From assembly GCF_019802255.1 (NCBI RefSeq), contig NZ_JAHYSS010000002.1, forward strand, positions 434,001 through 498,000: DNA of 64,000 nucleotides. The letters run 5' to 3'. Below the pieces are notes generated by a model that saw nothing but the letters and a program-made list of their open reading frames with translations, was not told the origin of the DNA and searched no databases. Both the position numbers and the translations under genes were made by a program. The stretch comes from Pedobacter polysacchareus (GTDB lineage Bacteria; Bacteroidota; Bacteroidia; Sphingobacteriales; Sphingobacteriaceae). Positions 59,951-64,000 of this stretch are shown here, in pieces (the first letter of the stretch is position 1; the number at the start of each line of letters is the position of its first letter).

Positions 59951-59969
59951 AAATAAGACCAAACGTACT

Positions 59970-62057
59970 ATGCAAAGTTTTAGAACAGAGTTAGAAAATC
60001 CTGTTGTTGAAAAGGATATTATCGATCTTGAGAAAAAGATCAGAGCCTTTCGCGAAGGAAAAATTCATGAGGAAAAATTTAGAAGCCTGCGCCTTGCCCG
60101 TGGTGTTTATGGACAAAGACAGCCTGGCGTACAAATGGTGCGTATTAAATTGCCTTTTGGAAAAGTAACCTTCAAACAACTGTTACGCATCGCCGATGTT
60201 TCTGATGAGTATGGCAGTGGAAACCTCCACTTAACCACCAGACAGGACATTCAGATTCACTATGTGAGTTTAGACAGGACCCCTCAATTGTGGGAGGAAC
60301 TGGAACGTGATGATGTCACGATCCGTGAAGCTTGTGGAAATACAGTAAGGAACGTAACCTCCTCGCCGGATTCAGGAATCAATCCAAACGAATTGTTTGA
60401 TGTTTCTCCTTATGCACATGCGTTTTTCACTTATTTCCTGCGTAACCCGATTTGTCAGGAAATGGGAAGGAAGATTAAGTTTTCTTTCTCATCGGATGAA
60501 AAAGATACGGCCTATAGCTATATCCATGACCTTGGTTTTATTCCTAAAATCAATGAAAAAGGAGAGCGTGGTTTTAAAGTGATGCTGGGTGGTGGATTAG
60601 GTGCACAGCCTTTCCTGGCCAGTTTGGTACACGATTTCCTTCCGGAAGATCAGATCATTCCTTATGCGGAATCCGTATTAAGGGTGTTTGACCGTTACGG
60701 AGAGCGTACCAATAGAAACAAAGCACGTCTTAAATATTTAGTACAGAAATTAGGATTAGAAGAATTATTGAGACTGATTGATGAAGAAAGAATCGCCAAT
60801 AAATCAAAGTCTTTTAAAATAGATAGAGATGCCGTGCTTTCTCCGGAGCCTCCTGCTTTGCTGGAATATCCAGAATTAGAAGTCGTAAATACTTTGGAAT
60901 ACCAGCATTGGCGTGCTACAAACGTAATTGCTCAGAAGCAAGAAGGTTTTTATGGCGTCTATGTAAAGGTGCCGGTAGGGGATATTAAAACCGACCGCGC
61001 CCGTAAATTGGTCGCAGGAATCAGTCCTTATGTGGCTGATGAAATCCGCATCACTCAAAATCAAGGACTACTTTTAAAGTTTGTCAGAGCAGGTGCTTTA
61101 CCAGCTTTATATGAGGTATTGAAGGCGGTAGATTTTGCGACTCCTGGATTTGACAGCATCGGTGATGTGACCACCTGCCCGGGAACAGATACCTGTAACC
61201 TTGGGATTTCAAATAGTATGTCGCTTTCTGTAGCACTGGAAGAAGTGATCTATGATGAGTTTCCAGAATTGATTTACGATAAAGACATTAAAATAAAGAT
61301 CAGCGGATGTATGAATTCTTGTGGTCAGCATGGTCTGGCACACATTGGATTCCATGGCAGTTCCGTGAAAGCAAACGGAAAAGTAGTACCTGCAGTACAG
61401 GTGATGCTGGGTGGCGGTACCGTTGGTGATGGCGCAGGACGGGTAGCGGAAAGGGTGATTAAAGCACCTTCTAAGCGTGCTACTGATGTGTTAAGAACCA
61501 TATTAAATGATTTTAGCGGAAATCACCAGGAAGAAGAAAGCTTCCATGCTTATTACGACAGACAAGGGAAAGATTATTTCTACCAGCTGTTAAAACCACT
61601 GGCAGATCTGACCACCTTGAAAGAGGAAGAATATGTAGATTGGGGGCATGAAGAGATCTTTAATACGGCAATTGGTGTCGGAGAATGTGCAGGTGTGGTG
61701 ATTGATTTAGTGGCTACTTTGCTGTTAGAAGCAGAAGAGAAATTAGGTTGGGCAAGGGCTTCCTTTGAAGCAAAAGCTTGGTCTGATGCTATTTATCATA
61801 CTTATGCCGTATTCGTAAACGCAGCAAAAGCGCTTTTACTGGATAAAGCAGTCAACAGCAGTACACAGATTGGTGTGATCCGTGAGTTTGATACCCATTA
61901 TGTAGAAACAGGAGAGTTTAAACTGAAAAGTACTTTCAATGAACTGGTGTTACAAATCAATAAGAATGAGCCTACAGCAGAATTTGCTGCCGCTTACCTG
62001 GCTGATGTCACCGACTTTTTTAATCAGATCAATGCAAAAAGAGAGGAGCAAATCTAA
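59970..62057 (+). CDS. Ferredoxin-type nitrite/sulfite reductase with HEPN-like C-terminal extension
   Basis: A 695-residue siroheme/Fe4S4 reductase. Two ferredoxin-like half domains (about 48-115 and 325-390) alternate with two catalytic halves. GNLHLTTRQDIQIHYV and ACGNTVRNVTSSP are siroheme contacts. Cluster ligands are Cys403, Cys409 (CPGTDTC), Cys447 and Cys451 (CMNSC). It reduces sulfite to sulfide (or nitrite to ammonia); the siroheme genes behind it and the leader with Cys codons favour sulfite. Residues about 565-695 are not part of the core enzyme: a helical HEPN-like domain with SDAIYHTYAVFVNAAKALLL and R638-x4-H643. It overlaps the next gene by one base... TAATG at 62055-62059. 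Confidence 0.92.
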   Translation: MQSFRTELENPVVEKDIIDLEKKIRAFREGKIHEEKFRSLRLARGVYGQRQPGVQMVRIKLPFGKVTFKQLLRIADVSDEYGSGNLHLTTRQDIQIHYVSLDRTPQLWEELERDDVTIREACGNTVRNVTSSPDSGINPNELFDVSPYAHAFFTYFLRNPICQEMGRKIKFSFSSDEKDTAYSYIHDLGFIPKINEKGERGFKVMLGGGLGAQPFLASLVHDFLPEDQIIPYAESVLRVFDRYGERTNRNKARLKYLVQKLGLEELLRLIDEERIANKSKSFKIDRDAVLSPEPPALLEYPELEVVNTLEYQHWRATNVIAQKQEGFYGVYVKVPVGDIKTDRARKLVAGISPYVADEIRITQNQGLLLKFVRAGALPALYEVLKAVDFATPGFDSIGDVTTCPGTDTCNLGISNSMSLSVALEEVIYDEFPELIYDKDIKIKISGCMNSCGQHGLAHIGFHGSSVKANGKVVPAVQVMLGGGTVGDGAGRVAERVIKAPSKRATDVLRTILNDFSGNHQEEESFHAYYDRQGKDYFYQLLKPLADLTTLKEEEYVDWGHEEIFNTAIGVGECAGVVIDLVATLLLEAEEKLGWARASFEAKAWSDAIYHTYAVFVNAAKALLLDKAVNSSTQIGVIREFDTHYVETGEFKLKSTFNELVLQINKNEPTAEFAAAYLADVTDFFNQINAKREEQI

Positions 62058-62845
62058 TGAGCACTAAAAATATAAATAACAAAGAACCAAAGATTACTTT
62101 GGTAGGTGCCGGCCCAGGTGATCCTGAATTGATTACGATGAGAGGTGCAAATGCCTTGAAATCTGCCGATGTGGTATTGTACGATGCTTTAGTAAATGAA
62201 GGTGTATTGGATTATGCCAATCCTGAAGCCATCAAAGTATATGTGGGCAAACGCTCTGGCGAACATTCTTATTCTCAGGATGCTGTGAATAAACTCATGA
62301 TTGATTATGCCCTGAACTACGGTCACGTGGTGCGCTTAAAAGGTGGTGATCCTTTTGTATTTGGCAGAGGCTACGAAGAATTGGATTTTGCTGCGGGTTA
62401 TAGCATTCCGGTAACCGTGATTCCAGGCTTATCGAGCTCTATTTCTGTTCCTGGCTTACAGCAAATTCCGGTTACGCACAGAGGATTAAGCGAAAGCTTT
62501 TGGGTGGTGACAGGTACCACGGCTTCTGGGAAAATCTCCAATGATTTGTATGAAGCTGCAAGGTCTAAAGCTACGGTAGTGGTATTGATGGGATTAGGGA
62601 AACTGAAAGAGATTGTAAAACTTTTCCAAAATGAAGGAAAAGGAAAACTTCCGGTTGCTGCGATTCAAAGCGGTTCGACACAAAACGAAAAACTGGCGAT
62701 TGGAGTGGTAGATACGATTGTAGAATCAGTAGAAGAAAAAGGAATTGAAGCACCAGCATTGCTGATCTTTGGCGAGGTAGTGTCTTTGCACCCTTCTTTT
62801 CAACCCATCAAAGAATTTTTCAATGCACTTAAAGAAGAACTATAA
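62057..62845 (+). CDS. cobA: Uroporphyrinogen-III C-methyltransferase
   Basis: A 262-residue SAM-dependent methyltransferase making precorrin-2, the first step to siroheme. Motifs: ITLVGAGPGDPELITMRGAN, VVLYDALV, GKRSGEHSYSQDAVN, VVRLKGGDPFVFGRGYEEL, VIPGLSSSISVPGLQQIPVT and VVLMGLGKLKEIV, in the right order and length for the SUMT family. Translationally coupled to the sulfite reductase gene (TAATG), whose siroheme cofactor it helps to make. Confidence 0.95.
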   Translation: MSTKNINNKEPKITLVGAGPGDPELITMRGANALKSADVVLYDALVNEGVLDYANPEAIKVYVGKRSGEHSYSQDAVNKLMIDYALNYGHVVRLKGGDPFVFGRGYEELDFAAGYSIPVTVIPGLSSSISVPGLQQIPVTHRGLSESFWVVTGTTASGKISNDLYEAARSKATVVVLMGLGKLKEIVKLFQNEGKGKLPVAAIQSGSTQNEKLAIGVVDTIVESVEEKGIEAPALLIFGEVVSLHPSFQPIKEFFNALKEEL

Positions 62846-62850
62846 CTAAT

Positions 62851-64000
62851 ATGGAAGGCAATCAATTATTTCCTGTCTTCATTAAATTGAACACCATTCG
62901 CACAGTGCTGATTGGTGCAGGTCCGGTTGGACTGGAGAAATTAGCAGCCATATTATCAAATAGCCCTGAAGCTCGCATTAGGGTGATTGCAAAGGAGATT
63001 TTACCGGAATTCAGGGAATTGGCTGCCGCACATGAAGGGGTGATCATCCTAGAAAGAGAATTTATGACCGGAGATCTGGATCATGCCGATCTGGTGGTGG
63101 CTGCAACAAATAATAATGCGCTAAACCAACAGATCAGACTGGAAGCCGATCAGCGAAATCTCCTGGTGAACTTTGCGGATAAGCCTGACCTGTGTAACTT
63201 TTACCTGGGGTCGATCGTGAAAAAAGGAGACCTAAAAATTGCGATTTCTACCAATGGGAAATCACCAACGATTGCGAAACGTTTAAAAGAAGTGCTGAAT
63301 GAAAACCTGCCGGAAGCACTGATTGATACTTTAGGAAACATGGAGGCACTAAGAAATACTTTAAGCGGGGATTTCGCGGAAAAGGTGACCAGGTTGAATG
63401 AAGTCACCTCTATTTTAGTTGCTGAAAAAGCTCCAGCGAAAAATGGTGTTTCAAAAAACAGTAAAGTCTTGAATGATCAGGCAATTTCAATTGAAACCGG
63501 GAACTTTATGGAAAGTCAGTCGGCGGTAATTGATGTAATTTCAAATGAGTATTCAGGAGCGGGAAATGGTATAGTTTCAAATGAAACTCTGGTAGCCGAG
63601 AACGATGCAGCTCCTGAAAAGAACGTAGATAAGGTTAAGAAAAACTTCAAATGGCTGATCTGGACCTCAATCGTGCTTTCTTTTGCTATAGTCATCACTG
63701 CTTTCTGGCATAAGGAACCTGAATTTCAGGCTTATCTGACGCAATTGGATCCTATGTTTTACTGGTTTCTGATTGGTGGGTTTGTATTCGCCATGATCGA
63801 CGGTGCCATTGGGATGTCGTATGGCGTAACCTCCACTTCATTTTCTCTGGCAATGGGTGTGCCCCCTGCCTCAGCGAGTATGGGTGTCCATTTATCAGAA
63901 ATTCTGAGTAACGGGATTGCCGGCTGGATGCATTACCGTTTTGGAAATGTGAACTGGAAGCTGTTCCGCATGCTGTTGATACCAGGGATTGTGGGGGCTG
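62851..64000 (+). CDS. Fusion of siroheme synthase (precorrin-2 dehydrogenase/ferrochelatase) and TauE/SafE transporter, partial
   Basis: Starts at ATG 62851, 5 bases after cobA, and is open to the window end (383 codons). Residues about 1-150 are the Met8p/CysG N-terminal domain, which oxidises precorrin-2 and inserts iron: TVLIGAGPVGLEKLAAIL is the NAD-binding turn, then LVVAATNNNALNQQI and FADKPDLCNFYLGSIVKKGD. A Ser/Asn/Glu-rich linker (about 175-262) leads to a membrane helix (WLIWTSIVLSFAIVITAFW, about 268-286), and from about 302 to the edge a TauE/SafE-type sulfite exporter or anion transporter begins (GGFVFAMIDGAIGMSYGVTS, GVHLSEILSNGIAGWMHYRF). So one protein joins siroheme synthesis to sulfur-anion transport. 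Confidence 0.9.
   Translation, partial: MEGNQLFPVFIKLNTIRTVLIGAGPVGLEKLAAILSNSPEARIRVIAKEILPEFRELAAAHEGVIILEREFMTGDLDHADLVVAATNNNALNQQIRLEADQRNLLVNFADKPDLCNFYLGSIVKKGDLKIAISTNGKSPTIAKRLKEVLNENLPEALIDTLGNMEALRNTLSGDFAEKVTRLNEVTSILVAEKAPAKNGVSKNSKVLNDQAISIETGNFMESQSAVIDVISNEYSGAGNGIVSNETLVAENDAAPEKNVDKVKKNFKWLIWTSIVLSFAIVITAFWHKEPEFQAYLTQLDPMFYWFLIGGFVFAMIDGAIGMSYGVTSTSFSLAMGVPPASASMGVHLSEILSNGIAGWMHYRFGNVNWKLFRMLLIPGIVGA

Larger units (their letters stand above)
59439..59969 (+). other. Leader region of the sulfite reductase operon
   Basis: 531 bases without an ordinary gene. The right part (59812-59949) holds a promoter element, a Cys-containing leader ORF, a possible antiterminator and a terminator, described separately. 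In the left part (59439-59811) I see only short ORFs of no merit and AT-rich sequence. Confidence 0.6.

Noticed and set aside
1..64000. CRISPR arrays, tRNA genes, insertion sequences, prophage
   Set aside because: Looked for regular spaced repeats, cloverleaf-like T-loops (GGTTCGA), transposase or phage genes; none found.

Overview
The window looks like a chromosomal segment of a Bacteroidota bacterium of the Sphingobacteriaceae, most like Pedobacter. The basis is three SusC/SusD-type outer-membrane uptake loci, each with its own ECF sigma factor and FecR-type anti-sigma factor, many short lipoproteins with Cys-Lys-Lys after the lipobox, start sites mostly without a Shine-Dalgarno sequence, and several copies of the Bacteroidota -7 promoter element TAnnTTTG. 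I saw no tRNA, rRNA, CRISPR array, insertion sequence or phage gene.

Layout. 1-733: start of an M3 peptidase (dcp) leaving the window on the left. 960-10547: uptake locus 1 (+): sigma, FecR, SusC, SusD, small BACON-like lipoprotein, sulfatase; this suggests use of a sulfated glycan. 10748-12210: urea-transporter-family protein and FKBP lipoprotein. 12349-20892: uptake locus 2 (-): sigma, FecR, SusC, SusD, TlpA-like thioredoxin. 21144-28054: SRPBCC protein, PQQ-type beta-propeller, orphan histidine kinase, Bcr/CflA-type MFS exporter, a degenerate sigma/anti-sigma pair and a HAD phosphatase. 28203-37279: uptake locus 3 (-): sigma, FecR, SusC, SusD, HExxH metallohydrolase lipoprotein, DUF4302 lipoprotein. 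37691-42336: a 58-residue small protein missed by ORF callers, a phosphoesterase, an outer-membrane barrel and a hypothetical protein. 42365-46446: alcohol/aldehyde oxidation cluster (DUF779, zinc ADH, ALDH) with a divergent AraC regulator. 46792-56537: beta-helix/PDZ protein, LysR plus YeiH-type transporter, DinB-like protein, an exported WrbA-RidA fusion with a divergent AraC regulator, DUF983, another AraC regulator, and a GtrA/CDP-alcohol phosphatidyltransferase pair. 56742-64000: sulfur region.

The sulfur region is the most interesting part. A textbook SAM-I riboswitch (56742-56843) precedes a NifS/IscS-type cysteine desulfurase. A second, different RNA regulator precedes the sulfite reductase operon: a TATATTTG promoter element, an 18-codon leader ORF ending His-Cys-Met-Cys-Gly, a possible antiterminator, and a strong U-tailed terminator 20 bases before the sulfite reductase start. 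This has the architecture of cysteine- (or cysteine/methionine-) sensing transcription attenuation. The operon it would control encodes a sulfite reductase with a HEPN-like C-terminal extension, uroporphyrinogen-III methyltransferase (siroheme synthesis), and a fusion of precorrin-2 dehydrogenase/ferrochelatase with a TauE/SafE-type membrane transporter.

The three uptake loci share a design: the SusC receptor carries an N-terminal STN signalling domain, FecR spans the inner membrane and the ECF sigma factor responds. Each FecR-to-SusC gap holds a stable hairpin, and the sequence around the SusC start codon is strongly conserved between loci.
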